Positions 34,591 to 45,822 are shown, numbered from the stretch's first letter. The stretch: DNA of 64,000 nt from Fremontodendron californicum (GCA_030761205.1 JAULJL010000018.1:12730501-12794500); one strand, 5' to 3'. The notes: generated by a model not told the origin, from the sequence alone. Numbers and translations: made by a program.

Positions 34591-34780
34591 TTGAAATTCA
34601 TTGAGAAGTCGCCATCTAAAGTGGCGATTTCTCAACAGAAAATTCAATTTTTTTATTTTTTTTCAAAACTAAGCATGGAAGTCATCATTTGAGATGACGA
34701 CTTCCATTCTTGTTATTAAAAAAAATATGAATTATACACAAGAGAAGACGCCACCATTTGGTGGCGACTTCTCCATATAA
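34591..34780. repeat. Left-arm hairpins of the MULE
   Basis: Three imperfect inverted repeats follow each other: GAGAAGTCGCCATC with GGCGATTTCTC (34591-34635), GGAAGTCATC with GATGACGACTTCC (34678-34710), and AGAAGACGCCACC with GGTGGCGACTTCT (34743-34775). The right arm has the counterparts at 35938-36155. Confidence 0.75.
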
Positions 34781-35156
34781 AATTAATATATTTTTTTTCT
34801 TTTAAATGAGAGGACTTCCCTTCATTAATTATTCTTTATGAAGAACAAACTTTTTTATTTTATTTTTTAAAATATTAAATAATAAAATTTAAATAAAAAT
34901 TATATAATTTATAATTTTAAAAAATTAAAAATTAAAAAATTTAAATAAAAATTTAAAATAATAACAATTTACAAAAAATTTAAAAATTATATAAAATTTT
35001 TTTATATAAAATGTTTTTATTTTTTTAACTGTATGTATACAATTTATATTTTCTTAATGGTATGTATACAATAACTGTATGTATAAATGTATTATTGTTG
35101 ATGTGAACTCTCTCTCGATGTACTAGATTGATAAGGACATTTTCGACGGCTAGGAC

Positions 35157-35355
35157 TAGAGGTGTCCATGGGTCGGGCCGAGGCCCAAATTTTTTTTTCC
35201 CCCTGCCCTAGCCCATTTTGGGCCAGGCTCGAGCCTGTCCGAAAGCCCGTTTCACTATTCAAAAATATTAAAAAAATATTTTTATACTAATATTTTTATA
35301 TTTTTTATAATTAAATTTAAATAAAAAATATTTTTTATTTAATAAATAGTAATTC
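35157..35355 (+). mobile_element. Truncated hAT-type MITE inside the MULE
   Basis: It starts TAGAGGTGTCCATGGGTCGG and runs through AAAGCCCGTTTCACTATTC and an AT-rich stretch to AATAAATAGTAATTC. The same order is found on the minus strand of the MITE at 39470-39776 (CCGTTTCACTGTTC, AATGAATAGTAATTC). The far terminus is missing, so no target duplication can be read. Confidence 0.6.
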
Positions 35356-35528
35356 CCTCTATTAGGGCGGCTTCCCAATATATATATATATATACATATT
35401 TTTAAATATTAAATAATAAAATTTTAAAAAATTAAATAATTTATAATTCTAAAAGATTAAAAATTTAAATAACAAAATTTAAAAAAATAACAATTTAATT
35501 TAATTTTTTTTTTAAAAATTATATTCGT

Positions 35529-35684
35529 AATGTCAATCAAATTCTTTCAACTCGTATTCGTAATGAGATGGACCTCCGGGAGAAAGACCAACCAAAGCAT
35601 TGTGGATTAAGCAGGAAAGAAGGTCATACCCGTCGAAAATGTCTTTATCAATTTGGTACATTGGGGAAGAGGTCGCATCGACAG
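35529..35684 (+). pseudogene. Zinc-knuckle-like coding scrap inside the MULE
   Basis: One frame of 52 codons without a stop includes NEMDLREKDQPKHC and HCGLSRKEGHTRRKC. The second piece follows a C-x2-C-x4-H-x4-C knuckle with Ser in place of the second Cys, as seen at the C terminus of MULE transposases and in gag proteins. It ends partly inside the right inverted arm. It is probably a remnant of the parent element's transposase; a short chance frame is the alternative. Confidence 0.45.
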
Positions 35685-36061
35685 TAATACTGTTATACAT
35701 ACAGTTATTGTATACATAACGTTAAAAAAATATAAATTGTATACATACAGTTAAAAAAATATAGAAATTGTATAAAAAAATGTATACAATTTTTGTTAAT
35801 TGTTATTATTTTAATTTTACAATTTATTAATTTTTATTTTTTTTCAATTATATCATTTTTATTTAAATTTTATTATTTAATATTTTGAAAATAAAAATAA
35901 AAAAGGTTGTTCTTTATGAAGAAGAACTAATGAAGGGAAGTCGCCACCATGGGTGGTGACTTCCCCTCATTTAAAAAAAAAAAAAAAATTTAATTTTATA
36001 TGGAGAAGTCACAACCCATGGTGGCGACTTCTCTTTTGTATAATTCATTTTTTTTAATAAC

Positions 36062-36101
36062 AAGCATGGAAGTCGCCATCTAGATGGCGACTTCCATGCT
36101 T
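36062..36101. repeat. Perfect 40-bp palindrome in the MULE right arm
   Basis: The left half is AAGCATGGAAGTCGCCATCT and the right half is its exact reverse complement, with no spacer. The corresponding hairpin in the left arm (34678-34710) is imperfect. Confidence 0.92.
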
Positions 36102-36252
36102 AGTTTTTAAAAGAAAAAATTGAATTTCTGTTGGAAAGTCGCCAACATAGATGACGATTTTCCAATGATTTTCAAAATTAGCACATTTAGATACGTAAAT
36201 AAAAAATATCGATATTTTTTTAAAAAAATAGTAATATTATAATAAAAAGGCC

Positions 36253-36262
36253 TTCAACTCCT
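36253..36262. repeat. Target-site duplication of the MULE, right (TTCAACTCCT)
   Basis: This is identical to 34502-34511. Confidence 0.85.
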
Positions 36263-36434
36263 CTAATTTTGTGCCAATCGCCCAAACTTCCTCTTATGCC
36301 ATTTAGATAAGTTCTCGTCTTCTTATATTTAGTAGCTTCCCATGTGTGGTTTATGATGTGTCCACAATCTTGCTCTCTAGTCCAAAAAAGCTTCAAATTG
36401 AAAACGACGCCTTTTACCTTTACTATAACCAGTT
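36263..36434 (-). pseudogene. LINE ORF2 relic, second piece
   Basis: On the minus strand the frames read RRRFQFEAFW-like sequence and WTREQDCG near 36400-36360. That is the conserved stretch after the LINE endonuclease where plant L1 elements have FRFE and W residues. It lies between the CACTA insertion (36438) and the MULE (36252), and the flanking pieces continue the same order. Confidence 0.7.
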
Positions 36435-36437
36435 TTT

Positions 36438-38324
36438 CACTGCAAGAGACAAGATTTTTTTCAACCGAATTTTTCGTCGAAAAATGCCAAAATTTGTCAG
36501 AAGTAATATTTTTTCCGACGGAAAAATCAATCGGACAAAAAATGAAAGGACATAAGATTCAATCGCAAAAATTTTTAGCGCTGGATTTTTCGTCACTAAT
36601 TAAAGTATTAACGACAAAATTTTTATCGCTAATAACTATTAGCGATGGAATTGGAAATAAAGTTAAATTCCGTCGCTAATAGTTATTAATGATGGAATTT
36701 TTCATCTCAAATAATGTATTAGCAACAAAAAATTTCGTCACTTATAACTCTTAGCGACAGAATTTACTTCTACTTTCAATTTCCATTGCTAATAAATTTT
36801 GCCTTAGAAAAAAGATATAATAATTAATTTTGTTTATTATTTATACATAATTATATAATCAATTTATATTTATAGTTATGTATATAATTATAATCATCAA
36901 TTTTTAATATCTACAACAACAAGAAAATTTGAAGGAAATTGAATAATTAATTATCTATTCCATTTTCAATTATAATAATCATTTAAAGGAAATTTAAATA
37001 CTAAACATTTATTTATTCCATGTATTTACAAAATGTAAAAATAAACAGATTAGAGAACCAATTGAATATAGCCATTTTGTACATGACAAAGCTAAATCTT
37101 GGAACAAGATTAATAGTTCAACATTCCAAGAACAAAAATCAAGAATAAACAAAATCAATGAGCTCTTTTATCCAACAATACAGAACCTTGCAATGCTGCT
37201 TGTAGTGCACTTTTAGTAAGCTCCAAAAATTCTTCAGAAGCTGCCAAATAAAATAAACTTATATAAGCCTATGTAGATTAAAGTATAGAAACAAAAACAT
37301 AAAGAGGTAGTGATCATGCATGGTATATATCTACTAAAACGTTAAGAGAAGACAAATAAAAATTCAAATGTAATAAACTCATTAGCAAACTAAGAAATAA
37401 AAATAACTCATTAATACAAAAGGCATGGAAGAGAGAAAAAGAGAAAAAAAAGAGAAAAGAGAGAGAATAGGGAAAAAGAAGAAACAAAGAAAGAAAGAAG
37501 AAAGGGGAGGGTGAGTTCTTTTAATTCTGGCCAAACGAATTAGCGATGAAATTTTTGACTTTTTTCGACGGAATATCCATCGCTATTTTTTTTTTTTGAA
37601 AATTTTACTCTTCTATTAAAAAGTAAGACTTTAATTTTCGACTTAAACTTTTCCGATGGAATTTATGTTGAAAATAAGTATTTTCGACGGATTTTCATTG
37701 AAAATAATTATTTTGACTGAAATTCCGTCGATATTTTTTTTTCCATAAATAATTTTTTATTTTTTTAGTTTTTTTACAAAAAATATATTTTCAACGAAAT
37801 TTCCATCGAAAATACTTATTTCCAAATGAATTTTCGGCGGAAATAAGTTTTTTCCATCAATAATTTTTTTTTAAATATAATTTTAATGGAATTTCGTCGA
37901 AAATATTATTTTCGAAAGAAATTCCATCAGAAAATCTAATTTGCTTTTTCAACAAAATTCTTCATCGAAATTGATATTTCCGACGGAAAATTCCGTCGAA
38001 AATTATTTTATGCTACAAAAAAATAATTGAAATTTATATTTTTTGCGACGGATATTTTCATCGGTAATAGATAGAAATTTCATCGCAAAAAGTTTAGTGG
38101 GAATGACCAATCTTCCCGCTAAATTTTTTGTGACAAAAATATGTTGTTGCAAAGATTTTGTCGAAAATACTCAATTTTTGTCGCTAAAAGTCAAAAAATG
38201 ACGCTAAAAGTCTGAACTTTTTTCGATGAAAATATACGAATCCTGTCGGAAAAAGTTATGTATTTTCGACGGAATTGTTCCGTCGGAAATAATTCCGTCA
38301 CTAAAAAGCCTTTCTCTTGTAATG
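36438..38324. mobile_element. Non-autonomous CACTA-type element (1,887 bp)
   Basis: Left end CACTGCAAGAGAC and right end (minus strand) CATTACAAGAGAA are CACTA-type terminal repeats. TTT flanks both sides (36435-36437 and 38325-38327), matching the 3-bp CACTA duplication. Subterminal regions (36450-36790, 37540-38300) are dense in TTCCGTCGGAAA-like motifs in both orientations. The middle is AT-rich, with an A/G-rich tract at 37430-37510 and one exon-like piece. No transposase is seen. It splits the LINE relic. Confidence 0.85.
37155..37240 (-). other. Exon-like fragment in the CACTA interior
   Basis: On the minus strand, TTTATTTTATTTGGCAG at about 37257-37241 resembles a 3' splice site. It is followed by an open frame EEFLELTKSALQAALQGSVL and, after LDKRAH, a TGA (37155-37157). 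It could be a captured host exon or the end of a transposon gene. It is short and I recognise no family. Confidence 0.35.
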
Positions 38325-39005
38325 TTTTTGCATCCGAGAGTATTAAGAATAAGGAGACAATGATCTGATCGCGAGCATACCAGGTATTCCACACCGAAGT
38401 CTGGGAAAATATCACTCCATTCCTTATTAGCCTATAATCTATCTAATCTTTTTCTAACAAGCTCATTTACCTACCTTTTGTTGATCTAAGTAAACCAAGA
38501 ACCTTTGAATCCCAAATCAATAAATTTACATTCCTCAACCACTTCTCTAAACTCTTTCATTTGATTTTCAGCTCTCAACCTCCCACCACTTCTCTCACCT
38601 ACATTTAATATTTCGTTAAAATCACTGAAGCAAGTCCACGCCAAAGTGGTTTGGCCCGCCAAGTTCCTTAACAGATTCCAAGTAGTGGACCTTCAACTAT
38701 TTCCAGGAATACCGTAGAAACCGGTTAGTCTATGAGTTGCAATATTATTCTCCAGCACCTCCATGTCCACATGATATTGAGAAAAACTTCTGAGTTTAAG
38801 AGTAATAACATCCTTCCACATCATAGCCAAGCCACCACCTCTTCCTAAGCAATCAACCACGACACAACTATCCATAGAGCAACTTCTTCGTATTCTTCAA
38901 ATTCAGCAGTGTTGAGTCTAGTGTCACACAAAAACACCACCTCGGAAGCTTTCTATTGTATGACCCTTCTCAAGGCCCGAATTCGTACTTGAAATGCTAA
39001 ATCAT
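38325..39005 (-). pseudogene. LINE (L1-type) ORF2 relic, endonuclease piece
   Basis: On the minus strand, frames read VFLCDTRLNTAEFEEYEE (about 38935), GRGGGLAMMWKDVITLKLRS (about 38845), FSQYHVDMEVLENNIATHRL (about 38785), TGFYGIPGNS (about 38722), and then WNLLRNLA-like, FSDFNEILN-like and SRSDHCLLILNTLGCKN (about 38375). These are the apurinic-endonuclease-like domain of plant L1 LINEs, which nicks target DNA for target-primed reverse transcription. Several frameshifts occur. The N-terminal residues before RIRALRRVI are missing or unreadable beyond 39005. Confidence 0.82.
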
Positions 39006-39461
39006 ACTAGTTTGCAATAAAAGTCCTAAATTTTTTTAAAATTTATATTTAACTACAAAATGACAGAAAATAATAAAAAAAAATCAGATGAGGAAAAATG
39101 CAAAAAAAAATCGAAAAATGAAGGGAGAATGTGTGATGTTGTGTTTTATCTAGTTTTGAAAAGTACTCTTTGTTAAATTTCAATGCAAAAATATTTATGT
39201 GCTCCATTATGTTGTGATCGTTTTTTTTTTTTAGACAGCGAAATCGAACCACCTTCACTACAATGAGACTAAACAAACTGAAAAATCTGAAACATGAGGG
39301 AACTAGCTGCCATGCCAAACAAAAAAAACAGCCGACAAGATATCAACTCCAGCAGGAAAAAAGAAAGCACTTTACCTATACATAAAATTAATGGAGGGTT
39401 TATGAAATGAAATTCATGGGTTCCTTAATTAATGGAGGTTTAATGAAATGAAATTCATGGG
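39006..39461. other. Unassigned non-coding stretch with a 41-bp tandem duplication
   Basis: I see no gene. The segments 39386-39426 and 39427-39467 are two adjacent 41-bp copies starting AATTAATGGAGG and ending GGGTTCCTT, with small differences. Poly-A and poly-T runs lie at 39070-39110 and 39220-39232. Confidence 0.55.
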
Positions 39462-39469
39462 TTCCTTCT

Positions 39470-39776
39470 TAGACCTATTCAAGGACGTTCGGTTCGAATT
39501 AGATCGCGTTTGGGTAAAGATTTTGGTAATTTTAGCCGGTTCAGCTTGAATTACTATTCATTAAATAAATAATATTTTTTTATTTAAATTTAATTATAAA
39601 ATATATTTATTAATATAAAATAAAATAAAATGATATATTAATATTAATATAAAATAAAATAAAATAATATTTTTGAACAGTGAAACGGACTTTTGGACCA
39701 GCTAGGCTCGACTTGAAACGGGCATGGATAAGAAGAAAAAGAATTCGAACTGCGACCCGGCCCATGAGTAGATCTA
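39470..39776. mobile_element. hAT-type MITE (307 bp)
   Basis: The left end TAGACCTATTCAAGG and the right end on the minus strand TAGATCTACTCATGG match at 12 of 15 positions. A perfect 8-bp duplication TTCCTTCT flanks it (39462-39469 and 39777-39784), which is the hAT length. The interior is AT-rich and non-coding. A truncated relative lies inside the MULE at 35157. Confidence 0.8.
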
Positions 39777-40137
39777 TTCCTTCTTAGATGGGTCAAACTT
39801 ATCTATAAATGAAAGGCTTAGAGTATGAACTTTGAACTAATAAAAAAGATAATATAATACAATAATAATTACTATAATATATATTTATTATATTAATTTA
39901 TTTACTTTTCAAAAATATGATTATATCTTTATTTTATTTTTAAAAATGAGTTTCTATTTTTGTTTCTTAAAAAATCATTTGAATAATTATATATTTGGTA
40001 GAAATTATATCAAGTTTTATAATTTCTTTTTGCCTAAATCGTATCTAAAAATTAATAATAAGGTAATCTTACGGTAATTTCAAAATAATTTCAGTTTTAT
40101 ATTGTTATATTGCTTAATTCCTTTCAAAATTTCACCA

Positions 40138-40282
40138 TTTTCATAAACATGACATACTGTTGTAGCACTTAATGTTTAAACTCAATATTTCTAAATTAAA
40201 AAATTTAAAATTTAATCATTCGATTATATTGGAGACAATCTTAATAATTTTTTTATAATGGTAGAACATAATTTGAACATAG
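40138..40282 (+). repeat. Dispersed repeat, copy 2 (partner 33985-34245)
   Basis: Shared words in the same order as copy 1 are CATAAACATGAC, GTTTAAACTCAA, TTTAATCATT and ATAATGGTAGAACA. It is in the same orientation as copy 1, on the other side of the LINE/MULE/CACTA block. Confidence 0.65.
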
Positions 40283-40681
40283 CAAATTCATATTAATAAG
40301 ATTTATGTGATGTATAGTGTAGATAAGAATTCTAACTCCAAATCATTTTCATTAATCATAAAATGATTTTCTTGTTTCAAAATTCTTCGTTCATTATATT
40401 TTAAAATTGTCAAAGTCAAACCAAAAGCGCCTAGTGTTTATAGTCTAAGGTGTTGTGCGAGGATCCCATTTATTACACATAAGCTATATACAATAAAGAA
40501 GTGATGATTCGGATCCTCTTTACCAACACAGGTTCAATCCGAGCAATTGAGGATTTTTGATAAAATTTCTAAAACCCTAGCAAGATTTCTAAGTATAAAA
40601 ATCTAGCAACCAAGGAAAATCGGGCCATACATTTTTCTAATACATACGAAATCGAAATCAGCATAACAGAATAGCAAGAAA

Positions 40682-40688
<7 letters not shown>

Positions 40689-40756
<68 letters not shown>
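40689..40756. repeat. (TA)34 microsatellite
   Basis: This is an uninterrupted TA repeat of 68 bp. The overlapping frames that would encode alternating Ile and Tyr are artefacts. Confidence 0.95.
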
Positions 40757-40762
<6 letters not shown>

Positions 40763-41439
40763 AGAAAATCACACAAAAAATAGGTGAAGTGTAAACTTTT
40801 AAGGTGTGAAAATATGAGAAAACTACAAAAAAATGTTAACAATTAAAAATTATTTACTAATTATACACTACAAGAGAACATAATTTTTTCAACGAAATTT
40901 TTAGTCGAAAAAATCAATTTTCTGTCGGAAAAGACATTTTCTACGGAAGATTCCGACAAAAAAATCTATCGAAAATGCTGAAATCAATGATAATAATTTC
41001 GTCGGAAGTAAAAATTTCATCGGTAATAATGGGTATTACCGACAGAATATTGCCGATGGAATATTTCGTTTGAAAAGACATTTTCGATGGAATATACTTT
41101 TTTCTGACGGAACATTCTGTTGGAGAAAAAATGCCCGACTCGAATATTCCGTCAGAAATGACTTTGCCGACAGAATATTTCGTCGGTAGTAGGAAAAAAA
41201 TAATTATTAATATATTTATTTAATATTTACTCAAATATATTATTATTTGGCATAAAATTTTAATAAAACAATTAATATTATAAACAGACAAAATATTTTA
41301 ATTAATGACAATATTATTAAAAATATTATAATATTAAAAATTTCAAGTCCGAAATAAAAAAGATATGCATCACTGAGTACTGTTGTCTCCGGCACCACTG
41401 CCTCCATCAGTACTATCTCCGGCACCACTGCCTCCGATC

Positions 41440-43027
41440 TCGGCTAATCCAACTCACAGCTGTGAATGCAGCAAAGGTGAGAACATCGTATTCCAGGTAC
41501 TCATGAAAGTCTGAATTTTTTCCATTTGCTTGCCAGTTGCGAATTATCGGACTTCAATGCATATCCCCCTTCCCCGGGCTGAGTTGGTGACGGCTGCTGT
41601 GTAGTACTAGGACCACATGAAGTGTTGCTGGCTGCATCTGAATTGTGGTGATTGCCGTCAGGAGAGAAAATATGCCGACTCTTGGGTCTTGTTCTATACC
41701 CATAAACATGCGTCAGCGTAATCTCAATGCCCCAAATAGCTTGAAACCAGGACTGAGGATCGAAATCTGGATATGAAGACATACCGTTCTCATATTTTTC
41801 CTGCAACGAAACAGTATAGTTTTCCTATGATTACAAATATTTAAATATAAATCATTAATATGTGACACTATAATGATTACATACATAAACAATTCAGTAA
41901 TATAACTCACAAAATGTAATATAAAATATATTGATATAGTTAAATACTTACACCAACAGATTTAGAGTTGTTGTCTTGTAATCACCCTTATCCCTAGCAC
42001 GTTTATGGGTTTTGTTAAACAGTTCTAGAAAAGTCACGTCGTGTTGCAACTCTTGTGACTACAAATTGATAGAATTTTTCAAATTATGCTATTAAAATAA
42101 AATGTTCTAATATTTTATAGGATAGAACTTTTAAACAATAATTGCAAAGAAAATAAATCTTACCATACTGTGACTTGTAACTAGAAAAGGAACAGATCCT
42201 CCAGTGTTCTTGGTAATGCTTCCATCATTTTTCGTGCTCCTATTACCTTTGGCCTTTTGGGACCTCCTTTTCCAAGTGTCAGTACTCCGACGCTGTCAAT
42301 AAGTTGATCCCAAATATCGACTGCTATCCAGTCACACTTGTAACCTTTCAGTCTTCTATTCTCGTCGTCTGAAAAAAGGCCAAGGCATTTTCTCTCTCAT
42401 AATTTAACATGTCTTTGAATCGTTCCTTACATGTGGTCTTCCATAATTTTCTAACCAGTGGTGTCTACTCGGGAGACCACTAGCATTTTCCATACAATAA
42501 GACAGTATGAATTAATATATATTATTAAACCTAATTGAATTATAATATGACCCTTAACCAAATTATAGCTCAAATAAAGTCCACATAGAATGTTTCACGT
42601 CAGCAGGGATCTTTGTCCATGTAGGTCACGGTCCGTTGTAATGTTGTCTGATCAATGAGACAATGGTCGATTTTACACAACCTCTATGAAATTCCTAAAA
42701 TAAACGCTACATGTCAGTCCAAAATAATTAAATGTTATTAAATAAAAGAATTAGCATAATTTAATTAACTTACGTGTTTTGTACAATTGACAGTCGAAAC
42801 CTAGTAGTCGAATTACTCGGTATCGATAACACTTTCGTCTGATCTCTACCCTGTTTTCTCTACTCTGTGGGAGTATTGCGAGGTGACAAAGGATGTGATG
42901 AAAGTACCTCTGTCTCCTGCCCCGTTACATCATGAGCGAAATATGTCGGTGGTGGCTCTTTGACCAGATACTACGCAATGTCATCCAGGGTTGGGGTAGT
43001 CAAAGGTTTTGCGACCGGTACTGAGGG
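41440..43027 (-). pseudogene. En/Spm-type transposase-associated gene, relic with exon-like pieces
   Basis: Reverse-strand pieces appear in order: a Pro-rich N-terminal part (about 43027-42780); a segment with NDGSITKNTGGSVPFLVTSH (about 42225-42170) followed by a GTAAG donor; QELQHDVTFLELFNKTHKRA (about 42060-41990) followed by GTAAGT; and SSYPDFDPQSWFQAIWG (about 41780) with Ser/Pro-rich sequence to a TAG at about 41501. This order resembles the Ptta/En/Spm plant transposase-type domain (Transposase_24): a GGS block, a THxR block and a DP-W block. Frameshifts lie between pieces. The function is presumed accessory to CACTA transposition; the DDE transposase itself is not seen. Confidence 0.6.
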
Positions 43028-43032
43028 ACCCA
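43028..43032. repeat. Target-site duplication of the Tekay element, left (ACCCA)
   Basis: This is identical to 53621-53625. Confidence 0.88.
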
Positions 43033-45818
43033 TGTAAGACCATCGTAAGTCAGAGATCGACTCGGGTCTCTTTAAATGATTCATATACGATGGATCAAGT
43101 TTATGTATGCTTGTAGACAAAGCACACTACCATTTGGTCTTATTGTTATATTAAATTTTTTAGAGTAAGGGGTTTAATCGGCTATTTGAGGGATTTAGCC
43201 TTAAAGTGATCACGAGCCAGGAGTCGCAATCGCGACAATGTAAAGCCCATAAAATTTGGTATTTTAACTTCACATAGTGTTAAAATGTGATATATTACTG
43301 ATCAGGTTTATTGGAAAATCTAATCAGCACAAAACCAGTAAAATATGAACCAGGGGTATTTTGATCATTTTACCCAAAATTTTATTTTTGGTTTGAATAT
43401 GGTACCAATAGACTCCGTGATCATAGAGGATCTCAATATGATGCTTAGATTGAAAATTTTGACATTTTGTTTTTACTCGAAAAGTAAATTGGAAAGCCAA
43501 TACGCCCTTAATTATCTTAAAAGAGTGAAAAACCGGAACTGGCCGCGGGAAGGTTCGGAAAAGGTTTTAAGTGTATAAATGGATTCATATAGACATAAAA
43601 TGATGTTAGAAAGCTTTTGGTGAAATCAGAATGAGAATCGAAGCTAAAACCGAAAAAGTCAAAATATTGACCTATAAACAGTCCGGGGCCCGGATTTGAT
43701 GCTCGGGATATCAAAAATTATGAAAATTTGCATACTAGTGTAAAATAATATTTGAAACATATCCGTGTCGAGAAAAGTGAAAAATGAGCTTCCGAATGTA
43801 AAAATTTCACGTGGGCCCTATTTAGGCACTAAAAGACAAAAAGTGGGCAAAAAGGGGTATTTTTATCATTTGGCTTGAAAAATGGCCATAAAATACATGC
43901 CATAACCCCTTGTTCATCCGAGAGACCCATTTTCCTTAAGCATGAAGAGTTCTTTCATCTTCTTCCTTAACAGAAAACCTAACCAAGTGAAAACTCCATA
44001 ACCAAAAAGCTTGTAAGCTTGATCTCTTGAATTCTACTCATCACCAAGCCAACAAAATACATATTTTTACTATATAGAAGGTGAGGATTACTTATTTGGT
44101 GTTAGTTTTTTTTTTTAAGAAACCAAGAGAAACTATGTGTTTCTCTTTATGGCTATTTTACCTTAGGTGGTTTCCAACATAGCAACCACCTTAAACCACC
44201 ACCATGGGTAATCCTAAATCAACCTCTACATCCATTATTTGGGGTTGATTGATTGAAAAAGTGGCTTGGAGTGAGAAATCTAAGCTTGGCCTAATTCACC
44301 ATGTTGGCCAACCACCTTGTGCCGCCACTTCCACCACCATCCGTGGCCACCGTTAGCTTTGCTAGGCACGAGGGAGCAACTTTCCAATTGATCGTTGCTC
44401 CGAATTTCCACCCGAGCTTGGTGTAAATATTATAATACTTAAATAGCTAAGCTGCAAAATTTCGGATATTAGCTAATTAGCTACAATTTGGATAGTATGA
44501 ATGTTTCTAATTTATAAAATATTTATGAAATTACTGTTTATGTACTAGGAGAGCAAGTTAGCTGAGTCCGTGGTTGGAAGAGTTTCGGAGCACCAGGAAC
44601 CAATTTCTCCTGCTTAGAGCACTGCGAGTAAACGTGTAGCGATAGACGTAGGATCGTTAGATTATTTTATGACATATTGAATGTGATTGTATGAATGTAT
44701 GATGAAGAATTACCTTATGATACCGAGTTCTCATAAAGACGTGAGAAAAAGGTCCAAGGAATGGACAAGTAATGATTGTGTAATAATCTGGGATTGTCGT
44801 ATGAGTGGTCGACTGTATGGCGCCACATTGTTCCTTGCTAGTATGCTTATTTAAATGCTATGTGATGCAATTTATTGAATGTTAAGCTATACCGAATTTG
44901 TAGGCTACCATTGTGCCCTACAGGATTTGTAGGCTGCTATTGTGCCCAACCATATTTGTAGGCTGTCATTATGCCCTACCGAATTTGTAGGCTGCCATTG
45001 AGCCCTATCGTTATGTAGGAGCCTTCGAGCCCTACTGGTTTTGTAGGAGCCTTCGTGCCCTACCAGTTTTGTAGGCTTTCGTGCCCTACCGGTTTTGTAG
45101 GAGTCTTCGAGCCCTACCGGCTTTGTAAAGGCCTTCGAGCCCTACTGGTTTCGTAGGAGCCTTCGTGCCTTACCAGTTTTGTAGGTGCTTTCGAGCCCTA
45201 CCGATTTGTAGGAGTCTACGGACCCTACCAGACGTTATAGTTTTTTGTGATGTTGGATAGAAACATCCAGGTGATATTAGTTAATATAACTTGCGTTTGC
45301 TTACTGGGCCACATGACTCACTTTTTAGTTATTTTTCTTTTTCAGATACTGATCGACCCGGTCCCTTATCCACCCCGTCGACTTAGTTCGTTACACTAGT
45401 TAGTGAGCATGACATGTCGTTTTGACGAGTTTATCCGTTACTTGATGAAGGAGCCGTGCACAGTCACATACGAATGTTATATATTATTTTGTTTAAGTAT
45501 GTTGTATTATGTGTCAAGCAATTACTCGGTCGGAGACCGATGTTGTTGTCTACATTTTTGGTATTGTATAAATATATGCATTGTGGTTCACTTTGTGTGT
45601 CTACTGCGGGGCATCTCGGTTACTCCCTAGTTGGAGGTGTCTTAACCGGGATGTCATGTGTTATTATTATTGTGTTTCATGTTTTGCAGGTTCGGTAACC
45701 CCCCTTATCGGGCGAGGTCATGCTGAAATTTCGTTAGGTAGATGAATGGTTAAGGCTTCGGAGGCAAGGGTATATACTTGTCTCTGGCTGGTCACACTCC
45801 CGGATTTGGGATGTGACA
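43033..45818 (+). repeat. 5' LTR of the Tekay element
   Basis: It starts TGTAAGACC and ends GGGATGTGACA. It carries a 12-unit minisatellite near its 3' half (44890-45232). The match to the 3' LTR is continuous outside the minisatellite. Confidence 0.92.
44890..45232 (+). repeat. Minisatellite in the 5' LTR, 12 units
   Basis: Units of about 30 bp read TTTGTAGGCTGCCATTGTGC plus CCTACC in the first part and TTTGTAGGAGCCTTCGAGCC in the second part. I counted 12 units here against 14 in the 3' LTR. Confidence 0.88.
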
Positions 45819-45822
45819 AAGT

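Larger units (their letters stand above)
34512..36252. mobile_element. Non-autonomous Mutator-like element with long terminal inverted repeats (1,741 bp)
   Basis: Left end GGGAATTTTATTATAATATT and right end (minus strand) GGCCTTTTTATTATAATATT are inverted copies. The match continues inward for roughly 600 bp on each side (34512 to about 35156; about 35628 to 36252), with hairpin motifs around GAAGTCGCC and ending near ACATTTTCGACGG on both arms. A perfect 10-bp duplication flanks it. A truncated hAT MITE (35157-35355) and a zinc-knuckle-like coding scrap (35529-35684) lie in the middle. No transposase core is present. It sits inside the LINE relic. Confidence 0.85.
39785..40865. other. Unassigned AT-rich DNA
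   Basis: I see no gene. It contains the second copy of a dispersed repeat (40138-40282), a (TA)n tract (40689-40756) and a stretch at 40430-40620 with less biased composition but no frame of note. Confidence 0.5.
40866..43032 (-). mobile_element. CACTA (En/Spm) element, left part, interrupted by the Tekay element
   Basis: The terminus is CACTACAAGAGAAC (40866-40879), identical to the one at 718-731. It is followed by subterminal TTTCGTCGG and CCGACAGAATATT motifs up to 41190 and then by reverse-strand coding relics to 43027. The Tekay element is inserted at 43033. On its far side only a short stretch (53626 to about 53650) may continue this element; I found no right terminus. Confidence 0.75.

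Noticed and set aside
40569..40842. Reverse frames of alternating Ile and Tyr
   Set aside because: Translation of the TA repeat.
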